Shown here: piece by piece, positions 53,180 to 62,109 of the stretch
Layout: each line of letters opens with the position of its first letter
How positions within the stretch are numbered: the stretch's first letter is position 1
Origin: Torymus aiolomorphi
Taxonomy: Eukaryota; Arthropoda; Insecta; Hymenoptera; Torymidae
Length of the DNA stretch: 64,000 nt
Direction: 5' to 3'
Assembly: GCA_036365515.1 (NCBI GenBank)
Contig: CM070875.1
Coordinates: 104,264,628-104,328,627 of the forward strand
Program-made: the position numbers and the translations under genes
The notes under the pieces: generated by a model
Seen by the model: the letters and a program-made list of their open reading frames with translations, nothing else
What the model was told of the DNA's origin: nothing
Databases searched by the model: none

Positions 53180-54358
53180 TTCCTTTGACCTACTAACTTC
53201 TTGTTCTGTTACCTGCGTCAAAGTGAGTTTCTGATTGGATGACGTTCACAAGGCATCCGTCCGCCTTGCTCTCACGAGGACCTCTCGTTCTCAGCTTATT
53301 CGTCACACGCCCCCACAAGCGCGCGATATAGGGGATAGTTCAGTGAAGCGATTGCGTCCAACAAAATTCCGAAGATTAGAAGGATTAGGGTATGATTGTA
53401 GGGCTACTCGACTGAACAATAAAAATTAACAGACCTGTGAAATTATTTCAAGTTCTTATCCCTTTATTATAATCATTTATACAATCCAAAAATGATAACT
53501 AAAACTAAACCCTAACTCCTCAAAGGAGTTCGGCAATTCCGTCTTACGCCTATGTAAACGCGCCTTAAGGTTCGAGAAAACGCGGGAGCGCGGAGAGTCT
53601 ACTTAACTAATGATTATATCCCGGGATCCGTCTTCTGAAATACACTAAAGCCCCGTTGCAGAAATGATGATACGTTAACCCCCCTATTGGGGACACCGCA
53701 GTAGAGAATCACGAAGTGTGATGATACCCGTTATTACTTATTTGTGTAAGCGTGGATATGTAAGAGCCTGTCTCGTGGCGTGGAGTATAAACTAGACTGT
53801 CTAAACGTTAACTACTATAAATTAGACCAAGCGCGACCCTAATACTATGTCCCTATGTGAACGCACCTTGATGTCGGAGAGGCGGCGCAGCACCGTTGTA
53901 GAGTCGCATATGTCGCGGGTGGCGCGCGGCCTTCTATGTAGAGCTATAGTCGCAGGCAAAAGCAGCAGAACAGCCGTCTCGCTCCCCGCGGCAGCCGAAC
54001 GACGACGCTGGACACCCGGGTGGCACGAGGAGGGTGTTGCCCGAGGGAACGGAAGGAGGTGGAAAACCGCAAGATATTCGATACCTGGCTGAGTGGATCC
54101 CTGCGGCGAAGATATCTCCGATGTCAGTTAAGTGCCTCCTTTTTGATGGTTATTTATTAGTTGAAAATCCCAACAAGAAGGACTGAGTACTCTGTGTGAT
54201 GTTGTTTTTCCTTTGATTTCTTCTAGTTACAGCAGAGAGGAAATCTGAAGGTGCGGGTCAAGGCCAGAGGACTCCTTCCACCCAGTGTATTGCTTCAGCT
54301 GTAGTGTAGTTGTATTTATGCGCCTACATATGGGTATGCATAGTGAGGCGTACTGCTG

Positions 54359-54394
<36 letters not shown>

Positions 54395-55425
54395 GTGAGT
54401 GTGGATATATGCATCTAGATTCTAATCTACTTGATGCTTCACTGCACTGTGTGTTTAAGACCTGTGTGGCTCCATCGGATCAGGCTGCGTTGCTATGATG
54501 TTCCCATGTGCTCCGCTGTCGTGCTACACTCACCAGTATCTGCGGAGGGGATGATGCTAGGTGTCGATTAAGGAAAGGCGAAGGGTTGACTGACACTCCT
54601 TCAAGCTTCGACTCTTGTCGAAGAATCTGAACTCCTATAGGGCGAGGAAAGAGAAGGTACAAGGGGAAGCAGGACAGTTGAGGATGTCACCTGGCCTTCG
54701 TCCACCACTACAGGGAGCAAGACCGCAATTCCCTGCTTATTCCAGGGGCGTGATTCAAAAAAAGAAAAGCTGGATATTAATTGTATGGGTACAAGCGGCT
54801 AACATCAGTTCACGAGTACCTACGCACTTATGAGTACATGCATGGTATACCTCTCACTGATGGTATATGCATGTAATGACTATTTTTCTATGCGACTTAG
54901 AGCTGAGGTTTATTTGACGTACATACAAGGTAGTATATTGATAAGCGAGATATCGATATTTATGATGAACTTTATAATAATATAAATGATAAAAAGTAAA
55001 AAAAATATATAATAATAAAAAGTAAAAGAAAAGTGAAAAAAAAGGAAAAGGGAAATTTTTGCACTTATGCCGGGTGGATGATCCTAAGTCTTATTTGTTT
55101 ATTTATTATTCTATTGATTCTAGGGGTACAACTAGAGAAGAGGAAAAGGGAAAAGAAAAAAGGAGACGTAGAGAGGGCTCCGTCACAAGCTCCCCAGCGA
55201 CCTACTCGAAGGAGCTTCTACTACAAAAAGTGATCTGGTGGAGGTGCTTCTCCTGTCGAATAGCACTACCGAGTGCAATGAATCGCCTTTGGTAGCTGGT
55301 ACGAGCCCTGGAATGGAACAACTAACAGCCTTATATTCTTTAACCAGCTGACGGATGAAACTAGGAACCAACAACTCTGATCTGAGGACTAGTTAGTTAT
55401 TCTCGCTTCAAGGACTCGGGATTCC
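53180..55425. other. Unassigned region
   Basis: No supportable gene. CCTATGTRAACGCRCCTT occurs at about 53549 and 53852. A TA microsatellite lies at about 54365-54392. The frames of 60-80 codons have no domains. Part of it may belong to the retroviral 3' LTR or to older LTR fragments, because AATAAA words, pyrimidine tracts and GC-rich blocks alternate as in the solo LTR. Confidence 0.35.
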
Positions 55426-55429
55426 TCAA

Positions 55430-56268
55430 TAAAACCCTTTTTATTGCGGCAAGGGTAACACTCGCGGCCTACACACATACACAAATCTCTACCGCGCGCT
55501 AGTTCACAATTTTGTTCGGAGAAGTCTATACCTTAAGGAAACAGTAATATGATACGAAAGGCAACTTACTTTGTGTAAATGGTGAATCACTCTAGTGCTG
55601 GTTCTCTACTGTGGTTGCAAATTATTTGATTATTATCGTTGATAGTCCGAGTTCGGTAGGATCTGCGTGCGATTTGTATTTGCGTGTAGTAATGTTCGCC
55701 GTATTATAATGCGTTATACTATGGTGGAATTTTTAAAACAAAACTGATGATCCGGGTTTTTTAATAATGTAGAAACATGTGCGAATAAAAAGAAAACTGC
55801 AAAAAAAATAATTTTGGCCACTGCGACTCTTTCAACGTATATATGTAACTGGTTCTCGTAGACTTCGCTTAGTCTAAGCGTGAAGGCTGCTAATTTCTGA
55901 CTGCCGAGTTGGCGTGGCATCGTCGAGCTGCCCGTCGCCTTGCCCCTAAGTGTCCTCGCTTTCTCTCGCGCACCCACGCACGATATGCCCCTTGACGACA
56001 ATGTCGCACCGCTGTGCGACACTTATCGCCGCTAAGGGGTGTCTTATTACTCGGCGCGTGTAGGAATGCGATTTTCGGCTACGAGGGGAGAGTGCTGCGT
56101 GGACGCAACTTGTTGCAGCTTTGGGCGATAAGCTCTTAACTAGGATCGCGTATACAAATTTTAAAATTTTACTGCGGGGAAAATATATGTTCCAATGAAA
56201 ATCATTGTACTCATTATGATTTTAACCAATTAAAGAGAAAGGTAAAGCCAAAAAGTTGTCACGTAACA
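55430..56268 (-). repeat. Retroviral 3' LTR (left boundary uncertain)
   Basis: On the minus strand a purine run AAGGGGAGGG (56269-56278) is followed by TGTTACGTGACAAC, the expected polypurine tract and LTR start. A GC-rich U3-like stretch follows. A CCGCAATAAAAAGGG word near 55440 could be the polyadenylation signal. The 5' LTR lies beyond the window, so the far end cannot be fixed by comparison; the coordinate given is a minimum. Confidence 0.5.
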
Positions 56269-56278
56269 CCCTCCCCTT

Positions 56279-56429
56279 GTGGAACGTTTGCCGCCCACGG
56301 AGAACTTGAGTCATAGGAAAAATGCTGATCCACTGGAAGCGCTGCGCCTGGTCGTGTCTCGAAGAAGAAGGAGAGTCTGGAAAGTCCTACTTGGTTTTGG
56401 AGAAAGATAAAAAATATTTTTGAAGTCCG

Positions 56430-56462
<33 letters not shown>

Positions 56463-56575
56463 GTTTTATTGCAAAAATATTAAGTCCGTCATTAGTGTGG
56501 AATAAGAGTAGAGTATAAGTGCATTGTGGACTCATTGAGGATCCGTTTATATATATATATATATATATGTGTGGC
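56279..56575 (-). other. Retroviral 3' untranslated region
   Basis: Between the last ORF and the polypurine tract. It contains a long T run on the plus strand (about 56429-56462, A run in the transcript) and a TA microsatellite (about 56549-56568). No gene. Confidence 0.5.
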
Positions 56576-57643
56576 TTAGTAAGTCCCTCGTTTACACATC
56601 CTGAGGTGCCCTTTTAGGCTACGCCGCGTCATTCTAAATCCACAACCATGGTGTTTGATTATCTCCAATCCTGCTTGGAGATCGCAAATGGCTTGATGAT
56701 TGAAGATGTGCTTTCGGATCACATCACGCCCGCACATCGGGTGGTAAATAGTTAGGCGCTCCTTCTCTCGTGCAGAGATTATGGGGGGAATCGTCGGGTG
56801 CGCCCCATATTTTGGCGGCGCACGGTTCAGGGCTGTCTCTGCGTCTTGTAGGTTGAAATATTTGATATAGGTCTGGATGATCCCCCTGTCTCCGATGGGG
56901 TGGGAGAAAAAGTAATCTATCCGCCCATATCTGCCGAATTGTTTGACGACTTCTAGTTCCTCGTCGACCGGGGTGATCACGATAGTGATCCTAAGCCCCG
57001 CAACATGCTCACTCATGCTGATCATTTTGGGGGTCCGCTCCCGTAATATTCGCGCGAACCTTTCTGCTCCCGTTTCGGGGGCCTTCAGCATTCTCGGCGA
57101 TTCTTTCGGTTCCGCTGGGCGTTCCTCTTGCTGCGTGGGCGGTTGATCATTCGGATCATCTTGGGAGGCAGAGTCCTCCTCGTCCTGATCCTCTTCGGAC
57201 GTCACGTTATCATACGCCCACAGGCTGTATTTATGGAATGCCTTCAAACATTCGTCGAAGCTACTGAACTCTGCGTTCAGTGTATAGCTGGTACGCCCGC
57301 GTTTCTCTTTTTGATCCGGCCCCGTGAAATGGAGTGCCCCGTCTTTCCTCAACATCCGCATTAGCAGGGTAGTGGATCGACAGTTCATGTACTCAAAAGT
57401 CCCCGTTGTTGGCTCTTCCGGATTCCCGTATGTGGATATCAACCGTAGTCCGATCGCGTTCTCGATTTCCTGATCCTTATCTTCTTGGCTGGTTTGTTCC
57501 TCGTCAGTGGGGACACAGGAAGGAGAAGGTTCGCGTCGAGCCCTCCATATCTCGGCTATCCTTTGAAGGGCAACTGGTAAGCCTCCCAGTGCTGCTCCTG
57601 TACCTGACGCGTTGTCCTCTTGGGTTGATAGTGATTGAGACAT
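56576..57643 (-). CDS. Retroviral accessory ORF 1: RRM-like plus two HCHC fingers, 355 aa
   Basis: The last ORF of the element, downstream of env, in the same orientation. The frame is open upstream to 57721, but I start at 57643 because TTGTCTGTTACAG, a good 3' splice site, lies immediately before this ATG; the upstream codons are its pyrimidine tract. Residues 1-60 are Ser/Glu-rich. A first folded region (about 65-140) may be a diverged RRM, followed by an acidic Pro/Gln-rich linker. Residues 217-290 look like an RRM: LRITIVI strand, ELEVVKQFGRYGRI helix, TYIKYFN RNP1-like strand, DAETAL helix. Then come two fingers, H301-x2-C304-x11-H316-x3-C320 and H331-x2-C334-x11-H346-x3-C350. Probably RNA-binding and expressed from a spliced mRNA. 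The function is unknown to me. Confidence 0.75.
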   Translation of the reverse strand: MSQSLSTQEDNASGTGAALGGLPVALQRIAEIWRARREPSPSCVPTDEEQTSQEDKDQEIENAIGLRLISTYGNPEEPTTGTFEYMNCRSTTLLMRMLRKDGALHFTGPDQKEKRGRTSYTLNAEFSSFDECLKAFHKYSLWAYDNVTSEEDQDEEDSASQDDPNDQPPTQQEERPAEPKESPRMLKAPETGAERFARILRERTPKMISMSEHVAGLRITIVITPVDEELEVVKQFGRYGRIDYFFSHPIGDRGIIQTYIKYFNLQDAETALNRAPPKYGAHPTIPPIISAREKERLTIYHPMCGRDVIRKHIFNHQAICDLQAGLEIIKHHGCGFRMTRRSLKGHLRMCKRGTY

Positions 57644-57670
57644 GGCTGTAACAGACAATGACAAGTTAAT
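57641..57670 (-). promoter_or_regulatory. Candidate 3' splice site for accessory ORF 1
   Basis: Minus strand: TTAACTTGTCATTGTCTGTTACAG, then CC and the ATG at 57643. It has a pyrimidine-rich tract, a CAG end (acceptor after 57646) and a possible branch point TTAAC. Retroviral accessory and envelope mRNAs are normally made by splicing from a 5' leader donor, which would lie outside the window. Confidence 0.55.
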
Positions 57671-57773
57671 TGGGGTTTTATTTAAGCTTGGGATGGGGTA
57701 GATAAGAAAATGGCAAGGCAATATATATGTTTTTATGGGATAGAGACAATGGTGAGCGTTATTACAGAAGTCC

Positions 57774-58217
57774 TTATTGTTTTCGTAATTGTTCTAGGGC
57801 TCGCTGTCGCGAGCATGTGGGCAAGTGCATAACCCAGTTTCTGGTGTCAATAGGAAATCCACAGGTTCGGTGGGTCCTTTCCGTGATTCTATTGGTGATG
57901 GTGTACTGGCGTAGGGCGGGTCGAGCTCGGTAACGTGCATCGCTCGAGCGAAGGGCATGGTTAGCATCTGCCTGGTGGTGGTACTTCACGAATCCATGGG
58001 ACAACCTGTCGAGATGGTCCCTTCTCGTATAACAGTATTCCATGGTGCCGAATTTCGCAAAATGAGAAAAGAAACGGCGTTCGATCTTCTTTTCACCCTG
58101 ATTTCTTTCTGTCCCTTGCCTGACTCGTCGATCCCATGGTAGCTGACAGAATATTCGATTCTTATCGAATTTAAGGTTGTCTTTCTTGTTCGGAACCTTC
58201 CGGACTTCGGATCGCAT
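57774..58217 (-). CDS. Retroviral accessory ORF 2: RRM-like plus one HCHC finger, 147 aa or longer
   Basis: It lies between env and ORF 1. From the first ATG (58217) the product is 147 aa, but the frame is open without ATG back to a TAG at about 58397, which itself ends a pyrimidine tract (CTTTCCTCTCTAG). So the ORF may begin as a spliced exon at about 58394. The RRM is fairly clear: RIFCQLPWD (RNP2, about 21-29), a basic helix to RFFSHFAKFG (about 48-57), MEYC, RLSHGFVKYHH (RNP1, about 71-81), DANHAL (84-89). The tail has H116-x2-C119-x11-H131-x3-C135, spaced exactly as in ORF 1. The two ORFs look like tandem paralogues. The EYC after the first helix recalls RBM45/Drb1-type RRMs, a weak lead. 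Confidence 0.7.
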   Translation of the reverse strand: MRSEVRKVPNKKDNLKFDKNRIFCQLPWDRRVRQGTERNQGEKKIERRFFSHFAKFGTMEYCYTRRDHLDRLSHGFVKYHHQADANHALRSSDARYRARPALRQYTITNRITERTHRTCGFPIDTRNWVMHLPTCSRQRALEQLRKQ

Positions 58218-58393
58218 TTTCGGGTCAGGGCTCCCGTGTCGTGACGTTTCTTCAATGTCTTCGGTTGCAAGTACAATGGGTGTGTTCTTGCCAGGGTCAG
58301 AGAGGGTTTCGGTGACCTCGTTTTTTATTCGAGTGGAGATAGTTTTTCCATCCGTTGTAGTTGGATCAAGACCGTATTCAGAACTGAATCCAT

Positions 58394-58412
58394 GCTAGAG
58401 AGGAAAGTCCAC
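58394..58412 (-). promoter_or_regulatory. Candidate 3' splice site for accessory ORF 2
   Basis: Minus strand GGACTTTCCTCTCTAG followed by CATGG: a pyrimidine run with a terminal AG, right at the upstream limit of the ORF 2 frame. An ATG directly after it opens a different, 22-codon frame. Which frame is used cannot be told from sequence. Confidence 0.4.
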
Positions 58413-58455
58413 TATGGAGTGCTCTGTAACCGAGGGGAACCGGGATGATTAGTAT

Positions 58456-60012
58456 TTATTCGGTGTCGATGGTTGTGATGGGACATGAGGAGATGGATAT
58501 TGGGACGGGGCTCTTAAGGTTTTCTGCGGAACGTTGTCCCGTTCCGGATCCCTGCATCTCGATGTCATACCCCCGGATAATAGGTTTGGACGTGGAGCGC
58601 CGGTTCCGCTTGAAGGGAAAAATTCGTGCGACGAGGTACAAAACGGCGCAGATTATGAAAACTCCCTGGACTCCCAGCCCGCTATAGATCAAGTTGTTGG
58701 TGAAGGAAGTAGCCCGCTTGTGTCGGCCAACTTCTTGGAGTTGTGCCATGATGCTTCTCAATGATTCCTTTCTGTCGCCCCAAGACGGTAGATGACTTAA
58801 GGCTTCTTGGGTTAGTGTTGCCTCGCTGGTGGAGGAATTGTCCCGTAACTGAAAATTCGGTAGGAGGTCCGTCACGTTCAGTCCAAAATCTGGGTCGTAT
58901 ATATATTGGGTCCTGGAGGTCCTGACGCTATTAGGAATTAAGGTCAGGTGCGGAGTACGTCCCATGCATCCCTCGGCCAGTCTTAGTATCCCCACCCCCT
59001 GGAGGTTAACATTTTTGTAGACTTCCCCTGGACACGAGACCTGTATGGTCTCAGTCTCGATGGTGGAAAATAACCAGGTGCCGTCGGTTTCTAGATAGCG
59101 CCATTGCGTCGTGGTTTCCGGTCTCATGACGATGTTGCACAAGGAGAGGGATGCCTTCGTGGGATTAGTTAACATTTCGATCTCGCATTCCTTATGCCCC
59201 CCGGCGGTGTAGACGGCTCCTTGAGTGGGGCACATGTACCCATAGTGAGAGTCGAGGCAGTCCTTCAGCTGATGTTGATGGATCTTGAGGTAGGTCCTTT
59301 GATCTTTGCTAAGAATCATATACTCATATTCGGGGACGATACAGGCGGACCCTAGAGGATGCCCCGGAACGTTTTGAGGTATGGCGACGGGGTGTAGTCT
59401 GTATAAATCATAAGAAGTCCTATCCGTGAGCGGGAGGCTTAACCTTGCCAGAACCCTCCCTGAGTGGTATATAGCATCTATGGAGGCAATTCGAGCGATT
59501 TCCTCGGCTCGGATGTGTTGAGTAGGGATTGGGAGATCCAGATTGTCGTCTAATTGCCGAATATCGCTCGCGATACTCTGAATAGTGTCCCTCCTTAACA
59601 GCCGGGGATGTATTCTTCGTTCCATCAGGTTGTTAAGGATGGCTAACAATTCTCGGTTGCAATAAATGAGATGGTCCATCTTGGCCTCGGTTTGTCGTGC
59701 GAACGCGTTTAGTTCCCATAAGAACTGGTTCTTCTCGAAATCTCTAGTGAGGTTATTCACCTTGTCTCGCATCTGGACTTCCATTGCTTTTACTAGGGCT
59801 TGATGAGATGCTGTCATGTTATAAAGCTCTTCCAGCCCTGCCGCTAAGATGTGTGTTTTGTCCTCGGTGAGTTTCGCAAGTTTGGTTTGATCCTGGAAGA
59901 GTTGGTCGATGTTTTTGTTGATCAAGTCCGCGTCCTCCTCCGTGACGAGTCCGAATAGTCCTTTGCTCATACTTCCGATTATTCCTAAAGGGGCCATCCT
60001 CCTGAATCGCAT
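58456..60012 (-). CDS. env: Retroviral envelope, fusion/transmembrane part, 518 aa
   Basis: It resembles the F1 part of baculovirus-F / insect errantivirus envelopes. A basic RFRR-like cleavage motif lies at its N-terminal end, followed by a Gly/Leu-rich fusion-peptide-like region (LGIIGSMSKGLFGLV) and a long helical heptad region (about 25-130). A Cys-containing ectodomain follows (CNRE, SACIV, DCLDSHYGYMC, KECEIE, SLCNIV, VSCPGE, EGCMGR), then a membrane anchor near residues 440-467 (LGVQGVFIICAVLYLVARIF) and a basic cytoplasmic tail. N-glycosylation sites such as NMTA, NLTR, NVTD and NSST are visible. The signal peptide and N-terminal subunit are in the adjacent frame (60017-60442), separated by a frame break. 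In the family this protein mediates membrane fusion and cell-to-cell spread; here it is interrupted. Confidence 0.85.
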   Translation of the reverse strand: MRFRRMAPLGIIGSMSKGLFGLVTEEDADLINKNIDQLFQDQTKLAKLTEDKTHILAAGLEELYNMTASHQALVKAMEVQMRDKVNNLTRDFEKNQFLWELNAFARQTEAKMDHLIYCNRELLAILNNLMERRIHPRLLRRDTIQSIASDIRQLDDNLDLPIPTQHIRAEEIARIASIDAIYHSGRVLARLSLPLTDRTSYDLYRLHPVAIPQNVPGHPLGSACIVPEYEYMILSKDQRTYLKIHQHQLKDCLDSHYGYMCPTQGAVYTAGGHKECEIEMLTNPTKASLSLCNIVMRPETTTQWRYLETDGTWLFSTIETETIQVSCPGEVYKNVNLQGVGILRLAEGCMGRTPHLTLIPNSVRTSRTQYIYDPDFGLNVTDLLPNFQLRDNSSTSEATLTQEALSHLPSWGDRKESLRSIMAQLQEVGRHKRATSFTNNLIYSGLGVQGVFIICAVLYLVARIFPFKRNRRSTSKPIIRGYDIEMQGSGTGQRSAENLKSPVPISISSCPITTIDTE

Positions 60013-60016
60013 GTCT

Positions 60017-60442
60017 CTAAGAGGGGGGCGTGTTAGGTTCCCTGACGTTCATGCTTTCCGCTAGGATCCGAATCTCGTCATGCAAGTTCAGGAGCGTTTG
60101 GTGTTTTACGTCCATTAGTTCTTTGCTGAGGATGGTATGACATCTATGCGGGTCGAAATATGCTTCGCACCTCTTGAGGTTAGCTGCGTAACTGTTAGAG
60201 GGTCGGTGGGTATTGATGAAGGCCGGTATGTCCAGATAGATAACGATCTTCCAGTCGTTTTTTCGTATCCGCACGGCTCGGGTCCGTTCATAATAGATCC
60301 CGGGATTGGTTCGAATCGGGGTGACATCGTAATAAGGGTCCGCAATGGCCAAAGTCCCCACCCCTAGGAAGAGGATTGCAGCAAGCAGTAGGTGCATAGT
60401 GAGGGAAAAAGCGCAAAAGCGTACTACCTGAAATTCATGCAA
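60017..60442 (-). CDS. env: Retroviral envelope, signal peptide and N-terminal subunit, 141 aa
   Basis: A hydrophobic start (SLTMHLLLAAILFLGVGTLAIA) fits a signal peptide. DVTPIRTNPGIYYERTRAVRIRKNDWKIVIYLDI, a segment typical of the F2-type subunit start, and two Cys (KRCEAYFDPHRC) follow. The frame ends just before the fusion part. The two frames are offset by one base at a run of six G on the plus strand (60023-60028), so one env gene has been split by a single-base indel, or the assembly has an error there. It begins 6 bases after the integrase stop, so it is probably expressed from spliced RNA. Confidence 0.8.
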   Translation of the reverse strand: MHEFQVVRFCAFSLTMHLLLAAILFLGVGTLAIADPYYDVTPIRTNPGIYYERTRAVRIRKNDWKIVIYLDIPAFINTHRPSNSYAANLKRCEAYFDPHRCHTILSKELMDVKHQTLLNLHDEIRILAESMNVREPNTPPS

Positions 60443-60447
60443 GGTGA

Positions 60448-61677
60448 TTAGTCAGAGGAGTCAGTAGGGGGGACGACTTTTAATTTATCTGTGTGTTTCC
60501 GAATTCTCTTCCCATTTGGGAGTTCGAGGATCACGTTGTTTCGTCCGAGAATTTCTACGATTTTCAGTGGCTTATTATAAAAACTGTCGAATTTTGAGGT
60601 ACGGGGTTCCTTTAATACCCACACGTAATCACCGATCTTTCCCTTAAGGTTTTTAATTTTGAGATCATACCGATCCTTGCTCCGTATTTTGTTCGCGATC
60701 TGCGTCTCACCCGCTACCCGCTTCAGTTCACCCAACCTGGTCACAAGGTCCTGCAGATACACATTGTAAGTGCGCAACTTCTCGTCGTTAGGTATGCGCA
60801 TAGGGAACCTAGCCAGTTTGCCAAAAACGAGCTCGAACGGGGTAAAATTTGTTGCTGAGTGTACACTAGTATTGTAGGTGAACGTGGCAAACGGTGCGAG
60901 GTTGTCCCAGTCGTCGTACTTTTCGGAATACGTTCGAATAAAGTCGACCAAAGGGGCGTGACTACGCTCCAGCGATCCATTAGTCTGAGGGTGGTACCCC
61001 GATGTAGTGAGGTGATGTATTTTGAAGATCCTCATTAGGCTGTCAAAAATTTCGGAGAGGAAACTGGTTCCTCTATCGGACAATATAGCTCGGGGGGCGC
61101 CGAATTTGCAGATGAGATGTTTGGCTAGAGTGTCCGCGATGGTTAGGGCCTTGATATTTGGCAGGGGTATTGCGATCAGATATTTAGTGAGATTACACTG
61201 GATAGTTAAGATGTGGCAATTCCCGCGCGGAGTGATCCTGAGTTTCCCCACGGTGTCAATGGAGATTTTGTCGAAGGCTTCGATCGGGGTGTCGGTGATG
61301 ATCATAGGTTCTCGCGTTTTGATCCGTTCTATTTTCCTTTCTTGACAACTTGGGCACCGACGTACGTGATCTAGAACATCATTGCGCATCCCCGGCCAAT
61401 AATATCGCTCTCGGATCTTCTGGTACGTTTGGTTGATACCCTTGTGTCCTCCTACCAGGCTGTCGTGCAAGGTTTCGATGATCCGCTGTCGTTCTTCCTT
61501 GTCAGGCAACTCCACCTTTCCGTAACACATCACGACTTTAATCGGTGTTCCGCTGAAAATCTCCACGAGGGTCTCGGTGAGGAGTCCAGGGTCTAAGGTG
61601 TCGGTGAAGTCTCCTCTCCGGGATATCCTGATGCTGGGTAGGTTTTTCTTCAACAAGAGGTCTCGTAGGTTCTTCAA
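60448..61677 (-). CDS. pol: Retroviral integrase, 409 aa frame
   Basis: It contains the HHCC finger (HDSLVGGHKGINQTYQKIRERYYW ... CPSCQ), then the catalytic core with SIDTVGKL (Asp), APRAILSDRGTSF (Asp) and QTNGSLERSH (Glu), all present. The C-terminal tail is DYVWVLKEPRTSKFDSFYNKPLKIVEI, a chromatin-proximal type domain. The frame is intact from about 61677. A frame break around 61690 separates it from the upstream pol frame. It is close to the integrase of the gypsy element at 23.6-25.1 kb (KTREPMIITDTPIEAFD against TKEPKVITDTPI). Confidence 0.85.
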   Translation of the reverse strand: MKNLRDLLLKKNLPSIRISRRGDFTDTLDPGLLTETLVEIFSGTPIKVVMCYGKVELPDKEERQRIIETLHDSLVGGHKGINQTYQKIRERYYWPGMRNDVLDHVRRCPSCQERKIERIKTREPMIITDTPIEAFDKISIDTVGKLRITPRGNCHILTIQCNLTKYLIAIPLPNIKALTIADTLAKHLICKFGAPRAILSDRGTSFLSEIFDSLMRIFKIHHLTTSGYHPQTNGSLERSHAPLVDFIRTYSEKYDDWDNLAPFATFTYNTSVHSATNFTPFELVFGKLARFPMRIPNDEKLRTYNVYLQDLVTRLGELKRVAGETQIANKIRSKDRYDLKIKNLKGKIGDYVWVLKEPRTSKFDSFYNKPLKIVEILGRNNVILELPNGKRIRKHTDKLKVVPPTDSSD

Positions 61678-61708
61678 ACTGCGTTTTAAACATTTTATGT
61701 CAATAGGG

Positions 61709-62083
61709 TCATAATATCTCTCTTTGATTACGAGAGAAAGATATTATGGTTCTTATAAGGAGTAGTAATAATTTGCCCCAGTTTGGCCTTTTTGATTTGA
61801 GATTCTTGAGGTCTAGAGCCCCGATGTCAGACAATAAGCGAGCAACGGGGTTATTTGTTTCGCAATCCTTGGCCAAAAAGTGGGCGTAATTGTCTCTCTT
61901 ATAAGTGAGACACTGCCGTGAGATAATGACGTTGTTCTTAAGAGGTAGTGGTATGGCTGGTCGTTGCTCCTCTGATTCGCTAGGGCCTTCGGAGGGTGGC
62001 AATTTCCTTCCGTTGCTGCAGTCCGGATCGACGTATTGGTTCAGAGGCTGGTATTGCCCGAGCATAGACATGAACAATCCCAA
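61709..62083 (-). CDS. pol: Pol linker before integrase, 124 aa frame
   Basis: Part of pol between the low-complexity region and integrase. It reads ISRQCLTYKRDNYAHFLAKDCETNNPVARLLSDIGAL, comparable to LTYLKNNWVHFITEDL...LDLGAI in the gypsy element, so this is a shared N-terminal extension of integrase. The ends are set by frame breaks on both sides (about 62090 and 61700). The true polyprotein is continuous only if those are indels. Confidence 0.6.
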   Translation of the reverse strand: MGLFMSMLGQYQPLNQYVDPDCSNGRKLPPSEGPSESEEQRPAIPLPLKNNVIISRQCLTYKRDNYAHFLAKDCETNNPVARLLSDIGALDLKNLKSKRPNWGKLLLLLIRTIISFSRNQREIL

Positions 62084-62109
62084 GGTGTCGATCGGCGGTT
62101 GAGGGAATT

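Noticed and set aside
53146..56268. A 3.1-kb retroviral LTR bounded by TGTTACG at both ends
   Set aside because: The termini would match, but the length and the distance from the AATAAA word are implausible, and no duplication can be checked within the window.
57957..58764. Plus-strand frames of 60-80 codons over the retroviral 3' genes
   Set aside because: Shadows of env and the accessory ORFs on the opposite strand.
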